From: Trebouxia sp. TZW2008
Taxonomy: Eukaryota > Chlorophyta > Trebouxiophyceae > Trebouxiales > Trebouxiaceae
Direction: 5' to 3'
DNA length: 64,000 bases
NCBI GenBank assembly: GCA_002118135.1
Contig: BDIU01000032.1
Span: 186,001-250,000 of the forward strand
Shown: piece by piece, positions 55,162 through 64,000 of the stretch
Layout of the letters: every line of letters starts with the position of its first letter
Position numbering within the stretch: the stretch's first letter is position 1
Notes under the pieces: model-generated
Databases searched by the model: none
Told to the model about the DNA's origin: nothing
The model's input: only the letters and a program-made list of their open reading frames with translations
Position numbers and translations under genes: made by a program

Positions 55162-56733
55162 TAAAAGTGCTGGCAATGCATATGTTGACTGCAGCAAGAA
55201 GAGTGGCTGTCATCTTTTTCCTGGGCAGTGCCACTGCAGGGCTGTCTTGACCGAACTTGCAATGCACCTCGCTGTTGCCCATTGCATCATTGATGCATCA
55301 CTTGTATGACAAGCCCGTAGTGCAGGCCATGGTGACCAGAAGGCAGAGCTCTAGGGCCTCCAAGTCACGTGCCATGAGCTCACTCAAGACAGCACTGCAG
55401 AACAACTGAGAAATGGTGTGCCCAGCACTGCACATTGAAAGACTTGACATCTGATAGAATGGGATTGGGGACTGCAGCGGAAGCCATTCGCTGAAGAATA
55501 GTTTACTCTTTCTGGGGTATGGGCATGCTCAAGATACCACTTCACAGCAACATCCACCCAGCACAGCCCTGCTTAGCAACACTGGTCACTTCCTACATGT
55601 TTGGCAAACGTGATGACTTCCTACGCGCTTGGCAACCCGATTATCTCTTTCATGCTTAGCAACCCCAAATGCTTCCTTCATGCTTGGCAACCCAATTGTT
55701 TACTACGTGCTTAGCAAGCCTGATTGCTTCCTTCATGCTTGGCAACCCAAACAAAAATGTCTTTTCAGATGTCGCACGTTCAGTTCGGCCTGTACTTCAG
55801 AATAACTTGGCATACTTCACAGGCAGAGTGTAGCATAGGCAGTGGGCAAATGCAGGATGTCAGAGTTTTTGTGGATTTGACATGTCAGAAACAGCTGTTA
55901 GCTCTTTTCCATCCCAGACAGTCCTTATGATCTAGATAGAACACATTTTTTGTTTAATTGTGTCCTGTGCACAATCACGTGACTGATTTTACACACACAC
56001 ATGTTTTGAGGATCCCTGAAGTTTAGGCAGAAGATGAGCAGACACTGGGGTCATTCTTTCACGACATTGTAATGCTGCTGATCTATTGAGAGTTGACTTT
56101 GCAGTCTGCATCATACTTGACATTGCTGCCAGCCTCGCTGACCAAAGCAGACTGTTCAGTGAAGATAACACATCTTGATCAGAAACGCTTGTCTACATGA
56201 CACACTTGTCTACAGAGCAGTATGCGCTCAACATGTTCTTGAGTGACCGCATGCAGCTCATGGCATGATATATTTGCTTCACGCTGTGTAGCTATAACTT
56301 CTCTTAGCGCTGCAGAACGACACTCCTCACTGAGTCAGAGCACTGGGAGGCTCTGCACACATAAAGGGCTGCTGGTTGGCGTTGTCAGTCAGCTGCTGAA
56401 AAGCTGCCAGAACTTGTTGTCTGTAGGCTACAGAATCCTGCAAAGCACACACCCACTCATTCCGCTGTGTCCATATAGCAAGTCAGCTGACCGCTGCAGA
56501 AATACTGACTGTTGCAAAGCAAATAAGGCTCTAACAGACAGGGCGACATCTACAAATGCCAGCCCAATCCTATGACGTTATGTACGCCTTTCTGCAGCTG
56601 GACTAATTCATTCATTCAAAACGCATGCCAGACAGGCTCAGCAGGCCCAGCTAGGTATGAACTGGAGCAGTCAACTGGACTGATGCAGCACAGCATACAA
56701 TGAGTGCATTTTGACTTGAGAAGTGCACAGTGC
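55162..56733. other. Intergenic, convergent 3' ends, with a short repeat array
   Basis: About 1.6 kb between the AP2 gene (+) and the AIG2-like gene (-). It holds a run of about six 28-bp units (55599-55750; core catgcttggcaaccc). I see no coding pattern. Confidence 0.55.
55599..55750. repeat. 28-bp direct repeat array
   Basis: Units alternate gcttggcaaccc and gcttagcaa.cc, separated by a ttccttcat-like spacer. There is too much unit variation, and no fixed spacer logic, for a CRISPR; this is a minisatellite. Confidence 0.8.
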
Positions 56734-57724
56734 TTACATGTCTTTGCTGGTGAATTCCGGCCCAAAGCCCTGCAGCAATCATGTTGTTTTCAGCAGCTGA
56801 ATCTCATTTTACCTTACGTTGCAGCAGTACTTGCGTAGACTGATGACAATTCACTTCTAAGCTTACCTCGCACATGATCATGTACTCTTTCAGATGAAGT
56901 CGCCTGAACTCCTCATAGTCCCAGGAGCCGTACAACAGATGCCTGTGTTCAAAGTGTTTCATAACTTTACATCTGGGCATGGCATCATCAAGGATGCCTG
57001 TGTCTGGCGTGTATCACAGCTGGCTACCACGCGTGTTCAGCACGTGATGTCAGACACATGTGCAAGCTGCATGCATGAGACCAATCTGATGCTGTCTTAC
57101 CTGAGTGAGTCTTTCCAGACATATATATCTGCTGCAACTTCCTTGCCAGTATCCTGAACAAGCACACATCAGTTGTTGCATTGCTTTGCTGTGTGCTTGC
57201 ATTGCAAGTTTACGATGTGACCCTGGCTACCTTTTCATAAGCTGTGCACTTTGTGCGAAAGTAGTCTTCATCCTCGTACTCTACAAGTCAGGTGATGATG
57301 TTTGCATCTGGAACTCACAGAATTGGGCAAGGCATGGCAATGGCTGTGTGTTGCATACCATCAAGGATTTCAAATTCCTTCTCGGAGAGACCACACAAGA
57401 CCTGCAGTGCACTTAGATGCGCCGCTGGCTGACAAGCTGCTGCAGCAGGGCTGTGTCAAAAGTTGACAGCTCGTACCAAACCAGTAAGTTCGTCCGATGC
57501 TAGTGTCGGTAGAATCGCTGGGTACACCCGGTCGTGAATCCTGTATCTGCTGTACCCCTTGACCGTTGCTGCATGCCCAAAAACTGCCCTTAGCTTGGGC
57601 AGCTCTGCTGAGCACCGCAACAACGACATGACCTACCGGCGTGCGACTCAGGAACGCGATTCAAGAGGATGTGCACGATCTCCTCTGCAAGTAACGTGCC
57701 GTACACAAACACTGTGTGGGCCAT
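56734..57724 (-). CDS. AIG2-like / gamma-glutamylcyclotransferase-fold protein
   Basis: Small GGCT-fold protein of the plant AIG2-like group; the enzymatic role is inferred from fold, and the substrate is not known. Seven exons: 57724-57637, 57604-57477, 57401-57359, 57280-57231, 57153-57101, 56942-56867 and 56769-56734 (stop TAA 56736-56734), 157 residues, all phases consistent. Motifs: MAHTVFVYGTLLAEEIVHIL (YGTL substrate loop), GYSRYRIHDRVYPAILPT, VLCGLSEKEFEILDEYEDED (acidic region holding the expected catalytic Glu), YFRTK, IYVWKD, LLYGSWDYEEFRRLHLKEY and terminal FGPEFTSKDM. The WDYEEFRRLH block is diagnostic for the plant AIG2-like branch. An in-frame ATG at 57862 would add a 46-residue Arg/Ser-rich leader (RCISTSNSRKVV), so an organellar form is possible. 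It is divergent from ATG6. Confidence 0.92.
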
Positions 57725-58209
57725 TTTGGTGACAACCTTGCGACTGTTTGACGTCGAGATGCAACGCCTAGGTCTAACAGCGGCACGTGCTCGGGCCCAA
57801 CAAGGATGAGTGTAGCGCTTCGGAGCGAGCACACGCGCATTCGCAAAGCTGCATCTGTGCATTCCGCGCGGACCATTTAGCGCATCCGCAACTGCGCTCG
57901 TTTAAGCACAAACCAATTAGTAAGCGCTGCACTCACACGCCCGCCCTGTGCAATGCTGACATTGTTGCGGTCCAACAAGGTCGCGCTGTACAGCCTTGCG
58001 GCACGACGTTGCTGTACATGATTGCCTTGCATTGTTGAAGCAACGTCAACGCAGATCGCGCGACTCCGTTGGGTTCCTACCACTCTGAACACTGGTATAT
58101 CGACACGCCCACAAGCACTTCGACCGGGCGAGCTTTGCTGTGATCACTGCTCAAACAAACTTTCCTGCCACCCCCTGCATGTTGACGTAGCAGTCTGGCC
58201 GCTGCCTGC
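57725..58209. promoter_or_regulatory. Shared upstream region of AIG2-like and ATG6 genes
   Basis: A head-to-head gap of 485 bp, clearly CG-rich compared with the introns, as at other 5' ends here. It probably contains a bidirectional promoter; no specific element was recognised. Confidence 0.5.
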
Positions 58210-61200
58210 ATGGAGACGCAAGTGTTCAGATGCCAATCCTGTCGAGCAAAGCTCAATATCAGCGGGCTGGACAGCTTGCCTGGTGTCGAGAGCGTACAAA
58301 GCACGTCCGAGCACAGACCTCTTGGGGCTGCAAATATCGCAGCTGGTGGCTCCAAGGTGGACGAGTCCTTCATTTTTCTTGATCACGGAGCCAGAAAAGG
58401 CAAGTCAAAACAGCAGTCACTGTGTTTTATCACTGTTGGCACACATACACATGTCATGCTGCACTGCTTTGAAGCTCCATTGCATCCTGTAGCAAGAGAC
58501 CACCTTGACATGCAACAAACTGCAGTGTCCATTGTCAGTCTCCTTTGCATACACTTTGCTGTCAGCAAACCTGGTCCGAACTTGCAACAGAGTAGCATCA
58601 TCGCGACAGATGAGCACATGCTCTTCATACCATCACTGTTTTGATTTGACAAACATGCTCACGCTGTAGCAGGATACTAGCAATTCAAATGATGGTGCAT
58701 AATTGTGCTATCATGGAACAATGGAATACCACACATGGCAACAGCCATGCATACAGTCTAGAAATTAAGGCCCCTTCTGAAACACACAATGCTGTCATGA
58801 TCTACGCCAGCAGCAGAACCAAGCAACCAAAGTCATTGAGTATATGACACAGTTGGAGAGGTAGCGCAACAGAGGACAACATGTTCACAGGCACAAACAA
58901 GAACTTGGAGGAGTCCTTTGTCATGCTAGCTGGTTCTGCATCATCCCTGCGCCAGGCCCCTGCCCATGCCACTGCTGGTGGCATCCCACTGCAGCCTCTG
59001 GACAGCAAATTTGCCCAGATGGCCAGAGTGTTTGAGATTGCTTCTGGCGCGACCAAGGTACAGTCGTTTGGCTGACGTGAATGATTGTCATCTGCTATGA
59101 CAGAAGCACCATGCAAGGCTGTAGCGTGCATAAGGCAAAGCATGCAATGCATTAAGCTGTCTCATCCAGCACAGCCTTACTGCATGGTCAAAGATTCAAT
59201 ATGCCTGCAAACTGCTTTACAACAAAGTCATGCTTGGTTGAGGCTGAATCCTGTTGTTCCAAATGTCACCGAGCCATTTGCCACTGCTCAGGGCTGCAGC
59301 TGTATCTACTTGTGAGGCACTGGGTGAACCTGCTGAACTTTCAGTCGAATTGTCATAACACAACATAAATCGAGACATGAGGGTGGTGTTTCTTGAAACC
59401 CAGCCAGCATTCTTGCAATGATTAAGTCAAACACTGATGCTAGACAAACTCACAAGCCAAGCCAATTCAAGTGAGCTGTGTCTGTATGTGACCCTGTTTT
59501 GTAGTGCAGGCAGATCAGCCACTGTGCCACGAGTGTGCCCACAGGGTGCAGGATCAGGTGGAGGCAGCAATCAAGGAGGCCCAGCAGGACTGCTCCGCTT
59601 AGGAGGCTGCTCTCATGGCGATTGACAGATTCTCAGAACCACTCCAAATGCATTTCGTGTGTATTTGATTGTGAGGCGCAGTGCAGGTGGATCAGCCACT
59701 GTGCCATGAGTGTGCCCAAAGGGTGCAGGACGAGGTGGAGGCCGCCATCAAGGAGGCATAGCACAGCTGTTCCACTTAGGAGACGCAAAGCGATGTGTAT
59801 AGTTGGAGTTGGCCATTTTCAGAAGCCAGGTCAAGTGTGTTATTTGTGGCTCTGATCATGGTCTGCCCTGCAGGCGGATCAGCCACTGTGCCATGAGTGT
59901 GCCCACAGAGTGCAGGACGAGGTGGAGGCCGCCATCAAGGAGGCACAGCAGGACTGTTCTGCCTATGAGACCGCCTTGAAAACCCTAGCGCAAGAGGACC
60001 TGCAGCCGCTTACCTCACAGGTGAGTCCCTGCCCTGCCCTGGTCTCAGCTCAATGTCTGTGCCCTTGCCCTTGTCAGAACGCCAGCAATTGTGTGGACCT
60101 AGTCAGAACTGCTCTGCCTATGAGGCTTCCCTGGAGGCTCTGGCACAGGAAGACCTGCAGCTGCGTACCTCACAGGTGAGTCCCTGCCCTGCCCTGCCCT
60201 GGTCTCTGCTCTTGCCCATGTCTGTGCCCTTGCCCTTGTCGGAACGCCAGCAATTGTGTGGATCTAGTCAGAACTGCTCTGCCTATGAGGCTTCCCTGGA
60301 GGCTCTGGCACAGGAAGACCTGCAGCTGCGTACCTCACAGGTGAGTCCCTGCCCTGCCCTGCCCTGGTCTCTGCTCTTGCTCATGTCTATGCCCTTGACC
60401 TTGTCAGAACGCCAGCAATTGTGTGGACCAAGTCAGAAGTGCTCTGCCTATGAGGCTTCCCTGAAGGCTCTGGCACAGGAGGACCTGCAGCTGCATACCT
60501 CACAGGTGAGTCCCTGCCCTGCCCTGCCCTGCCCTGCCCTGCCCTGCCCTAGTCTCTGCTCTTGCTCATGTCTGTGCCCTTGCCCTTGTCAGAACGCCAG
60601 CAATTGTGTGGACCAAGTCAGAACTGCTCTGCCTATGAGGCTTCCCTGAAAGCTCTGGCACAGGAGGACCTGCAGCCGCTTACCCCTCAGGCAGCTGCTC
60701 TGCCCTGTGCCTGTCTCTGACCATGCTCATGTCCCTGCTTTTGCCTTTGTCAAAACGTCTGCAGTCATGTCGACCAAATGAGAAATGCTCTGCATATGAG
60801 GCTGCTTTGAGCAATTCTGCAGACTTTCTGAATCCTTCTTCCAGCCCTACATGGCCATGCCCTGAGGCCCACTCAACCTGCATGTGTTGAGCAGTGCCAT
60901 CAAGGCAGCCAATACAAGTGTGTTGTGCAGTTTCTTTCCTTGGCCAGAAACTGCAAACATGCTGTACCTGTCTTCTGACCAAGGACTGAAACAGCACAAT
61001 ACACTTGACTTGGCTTCCTTGAAGGCAGTCTTCATCTCAATCCTCCCTCTTTAATTACAAAAGCAATGACAGGTTACACTTTGTAGCAAATGTGCAAGGT
61101 GTATTGGCCCAAGTCCTTTTGCTGCAAGCAGGGTTCCCTAAAGCTTCACAATAAGGCCTTCTGTTTGCACTCTCATGGCACACAATTTGATTTTGTTTGC

Positions 61201-63640
61201 AGCTGCCTGCCTGCAACTGCGGTTTGTGATGGCATGCATACATTCAGGGTGTACAAGTGACCAGATGCAGTTACAGGCCTCAACACCTGAGCTGCCCTTA
61301 CCGCGTGCCTCAGAACAAGACTGCCTGGCAAGACAGGATTCATGCCGCACAGGACTAGCGCCTTTGCTAGAGCATGTGATGTACTGTCTTTGCTATTACC
61401 TGAGTCGTGTGCGGGGAGCTTGCATGCAGATGCTTGATTGAAGATATGCCCTGCACATTTTTGACCTGCCAACAGAACTGGTGCCTGGGATGCCAAGGCG
61501 ATAATGTCAATTGACAGGTCAATGACGTGCAGGCATGCTTTCAACCAGGCAGAGCAAATGAGCAAAGTAGCTGTCTGCTGCTGTTAAAGGATTATTGGCT
61601 TGGGCTGCTGTGAGTTGTGTGATTGCAATTCATGATGGCTTATGGTGTGTATGTTGTGCAGGTATTTTGTGTCATTCAAATGCTTTGATGCCAACTTGCT
61701 GAAGTACAATTGTTATTGAGCAATCCCCAGACCATTTTATTCAGCAGTTTAGCTCATTTTTTGAGCTCTTAAAATACATTCCCTGAACTCTTCATTGAAA
61801 TCCTGAAGTTTTTGCACTTCATACTAGATCTGTCACAGGAGTTTGCAGAGGAGATGCAGCAAGCAGAGGAAGCTGAAGCTGCCGAGAAGGCACGCGCTGA
61901 CAAGCTGGAAGCTGAGCTGGCGGTAGCTGAGCGGCAGCTGAGCCAGCTCGCAGCCAGCAGCAGTGAGCTGGACAGCCTTGAGGAGCGGTACTGGCATGAC
62001 TTCAATGCTTTCCATCTGCAGCTGCGAGCGCATGTGGATGAAAGGGATGTCCTGCTGAACAAGGTGGGCGCCATGTTGATGAAACTGCTGTTGTTCATCA
62101 AGTTGACCATGTGTGCCCTGTGTACAGCACAAGCAGCATGTTTTTTTTAATATAAATTAACAGAGGTCAAAGGCATTGCACCTGGACAGGCCGTGGCAAC
62201 CAGGGTCTATTAGGAATACAGAGGAAATGTCTCATTCAGAACGCCTGACTCAGAAAGCCTGACTCAGGAAGCCTGACTGCTATTGCAGATGGAGCAGAGT
62301 GCAGCGCATCTTAAGCGGCTGCGGCAAACCAATGTTTACAATGATGTGTTCCGCATTTGGCACCAAGGGCCCTTTGGCACCATAGGGGGCTTCCGGCTGG
62401 GGCGTACCAGTGAAGCCCCTGTTGAATGGGACGAAATCAATGCGGCACTAGGGCAGTCTGTGCTGCTGCTCAAGACAATGGCTCAGGTCAGTTTTGCTTG
62501 CTGCTGTTTGTTTGTGTCCTGTGATGTATATTGCAAGAAAGTATCTGCCTCAGCTGGTGAGTTAACCACATTTGGGCTGTCTGTCACTGTTTTCACGAGC
62601 TGCTGCGGCAAATGAGGTGCCAGCTAGTCTTAGGAAGTTGTCCTGAGCGGGTTGTTTTGTCCGCCTGGGGGTTTTGGAGCTGAGAGTCATATGTATGTAC
62701 TCTCAGCTACAGAGCTGCTGTTTGCTTGAATGCAATGATCAGTCTGATATAACAGAAAACCCAAGTGCATGCATTGGGCAGGTAATGCTGCTTCACTTCT
62801 ACTCCCATGCTGGCTGGCGCATTTGTACATGTTGTTGCTCAAATGCCAGCTGCATGCAGCAGCATTGGCGGCAGTAGGATCATGCTAAAGCAGCATAGAG
62901 CAGTGAGAGGACCTCATACAGCTTCTTGTTGGACTGCAGGAATGTGGCTGTGTTTTCTCCTCGTTTCGGCTCATTCCAATGGGCAGCTATCCTCAAATTG
63001 CAGACCGGCGAGGCACACATGACTTGTTTGGCCCAGTCAACAAGGTCATGTGTGCTGGTTTTGACCGGGCCATGGTCATGTTCCTCACTTGTGTTAAGGT
63101 GAGCACCCTGCTCATGCGTGTTAATCCTCAATATTGATCAGAATCTTGTCTGTTGATGAGGAGACAAACCAACTTTGCGTTGTTGACAGCTGATTGCGTT
63201 TGCCGAGCACAAACATTGTATACAGCAATCCTGCTTTGACTGCTTTGCACTTTGTGCACACATCGTGCTCTGCCTGATACGCTACTGCAGTGTTCATTGA
63301 TGAAACGTGTACATCGTCTTTGGTGCAGCATGCCAAGCAGCGTAGCACGGCAACTTTAGAATTTCTCATTTTGCCTTGTTTGTTTGCTCAGGAGTTCTCA
63401 GATTGGATAGTATCCCGAGACAATACCTTTGAGATGGCATATGCAATTGAACAGGACAAGGTAGCCAATATGACCATTCGACTTCAATTCAACAGTGATC
63501 CGAAATGGACCAAGGCTTTGAAATACATGCTGACAAACCTGAAGTATTGCATGACGTGGGTGATTACACATCAAAATCCTGACCAAGCAGCATCCGCTTC
63601 AGCAGTTCGGTCCCACACTCAGCAGAGCGCATTGAGGTGA
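58210..63640 (+). CDS. ATG6: ATG6 / Beclin-1 autophagy protein
   Basis: Subunit of the Vps34 PI3-kinase complex, for autophagosome nucleation and endosomal sorting. Exons: 58210-58399, 58873-59057, 59874-60020, then 61839-62063, 62289-62486, 62940-63098 and 63392-63640 (450 residues). Optional 69-nt exons at 60107, 60272, 60437 and 60622 would each add 23. N-terminus [15 protein letters not shown] and exon 3 [20 protein letters not shown] carry the two Cys pairs of the family. Coiled coil: [20 protein letters not shown] through [24 protein letters not shown] domain: [69 protein letters not shown] and the C-terminal [19 protein letters not shown]. The YFRPKFQ-type bridge expected between exons ending 62486 and starting 62940 is missing or in an unseen small exon. 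Exon 1 uses a GC donor (gcaagt). Two stop-bearing copies of exon 3 precede it. Confidence 0.94.
59510..59640 (+). pseudogene. Pseudo-exon copy 1 of ATG6 exon 3
   Basis: Preceded by an acceptor (gtagtgcag), it reads [20 protein letters not shown] and [10 protein letters not shown], then TAG at 59600-59602 where the working exon has TAT (Tyr). It cannot be used in frame. Confidence 0.85.
59687..59800 (+). pseudogene. Pseudo-exon copy 2 of ATG6 exon 3
   Basis: Preceded by gtgcag, it reads [20 protein letters not shown] and IKEA, then TAG at 59759-59761 (CAG in the working exon) and a second TAG (59777-59779) at the Tyr position. Nearly identical otherwise, so the duplication is recent. Confidence 0.85.
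60021..60720 (+). repeat. Tandem array of four 69-nt ATG6 exon copies (165-185 bp period)
   Basis: Each unit has an acceptor (agtcag), an open 69-nt segment (60107-60175, 60272-60340, 60437-60505, 60622-60690) encoding [24 protein letters not shown] sequence, and for the first three a perfect donor CAG-gtgagt. The fourth has CAG-gcagct. Units copy the 3' half of exon 3 and are phase 0 to phase 0. The intron parts contain (ccctg)n. A fifth degraded trace lies near 60770. Confidence 0.88.
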
Positions 63641-64000
63641 CGCCCAATGCAACACATGACGTAGAAATTACTGTGCCGCGCTCATATGGCGTACACAACA
63701 CGAACGAGTTTAGACTTTTTCTAAAACAGACTGAGCTCCTGATCAGACCGTTCAGCTCAGAGTGCGCATTCAAAGTCTCGCTGTTGTAGCCTTACGATAG
63801 TGCCACTACCCCTCAAGGTGTCTGTCAAACGAACAGCAGCAAAGAGCTGGAAGTTCCCACACGGTCAACTGCAAAAATAAATCCAAAATGATTATGCATA
63901 GGCAGCAGTAGCAAGAGAGACCTAACAAAATAGCAAAGTCAAACTGGCTTTATTGAATGAAACACAGCAAGGCATGAAACGGCTACCCCGCATCAAGTCC
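63641..64000. other. Downstream of ATG6, nothing recognised
   Basis: 3' UTR and flank of ATG6; no coding or structural signal seen up to the window end. Confidence 0.5.

Overview
The window is nuclear DNA of a green plant-lineage organism, most likely a unicellular or simple green alga (Viridiplantae; I cannot fix the class). The evidence is: intron-rich genes with GT-AG and a few GC-AG introns; plant-type families (AUX1/LAX carrier, AP2/ERF factor, chloroplast transit-like N-termini, AP-4 mu, plant-type ATG6); alga-like contents (an HCN/CNG-type channel, RtcB, very large low-complexity genes with poly-Gln runs); and a LINE tail. Base composition is balanced. Two short runs of N mark assembly gaps at 27717-27752 and 38861-38862.

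Layout. 1-3615 (+): 3' part of an AUX1/LAX-like permease. 4357-20478 (-): a giant, mostly disordered gene ending in a 53BP1-type tandem BRCT and a C-terminal BAH domain. 21205-27251 (-): an HCN/CNG-like cyclic-nucleotide-gated channel. About 27580-27870: tail of a non-LTR retrotransposon. 28169 to about 29829 (-): cupin protein. 30798-31087 (-): 3' end of an unrecognised gene. 31.2-33.9 kb: no gene I can support, but two adjacent perfect palindromes. 33914-34112 (+): tiny CYSTM-type peptide gene. 35078-39988 (-): complete RtcB RNA ligase. 40550-41403 (-): plastid two-helix membrane protein, CURT1/CAAD-like. 41759-41917 (+): 52-residue membrane peptide ORF lying 16 nt upstream of, and on the same strand as, AP-4 mu (41934-45057). 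45802-48197 (+): plastid alpha/beta-hydrolase-fold protein without a nucleophile Ser. 49030-52433 (+): MYST acetyltransferase. 53048-55161 (+): AP2/ERF factor. 56734-57724 (-): AIG2-like gamma-glutamylcyclotransferase-fold protein. 58210-63640 (+): ATG6/Beclin-1.

The genes do not form one pathway; this is an ordinary eukaryotic neighbourhood of housekeeping genes. Two head-to-head pairs (41404-41758 and 57725-58209) probably share promoters. The theme that stands out is local tandem duplication: almost every long intron holds short direct repeats, and several of these caught exon edges. They left exon fossils (AUX1 intron, channel, BRCT-BAH gene, AP-4 mu, MYST) and, in ATG6, two stop-bearing pseudo-exons followed by four open, in-phase 69-nt exon copies. 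The 52-residue ORF in front of AP-4 mu is a good candidate dicistron.

Exon joins were made by eye from splice consensus, reading phase and family similarity. Coordinates given as gene limits are start codon to stop codon unless stated. Starts without a strong anchor are flagged.
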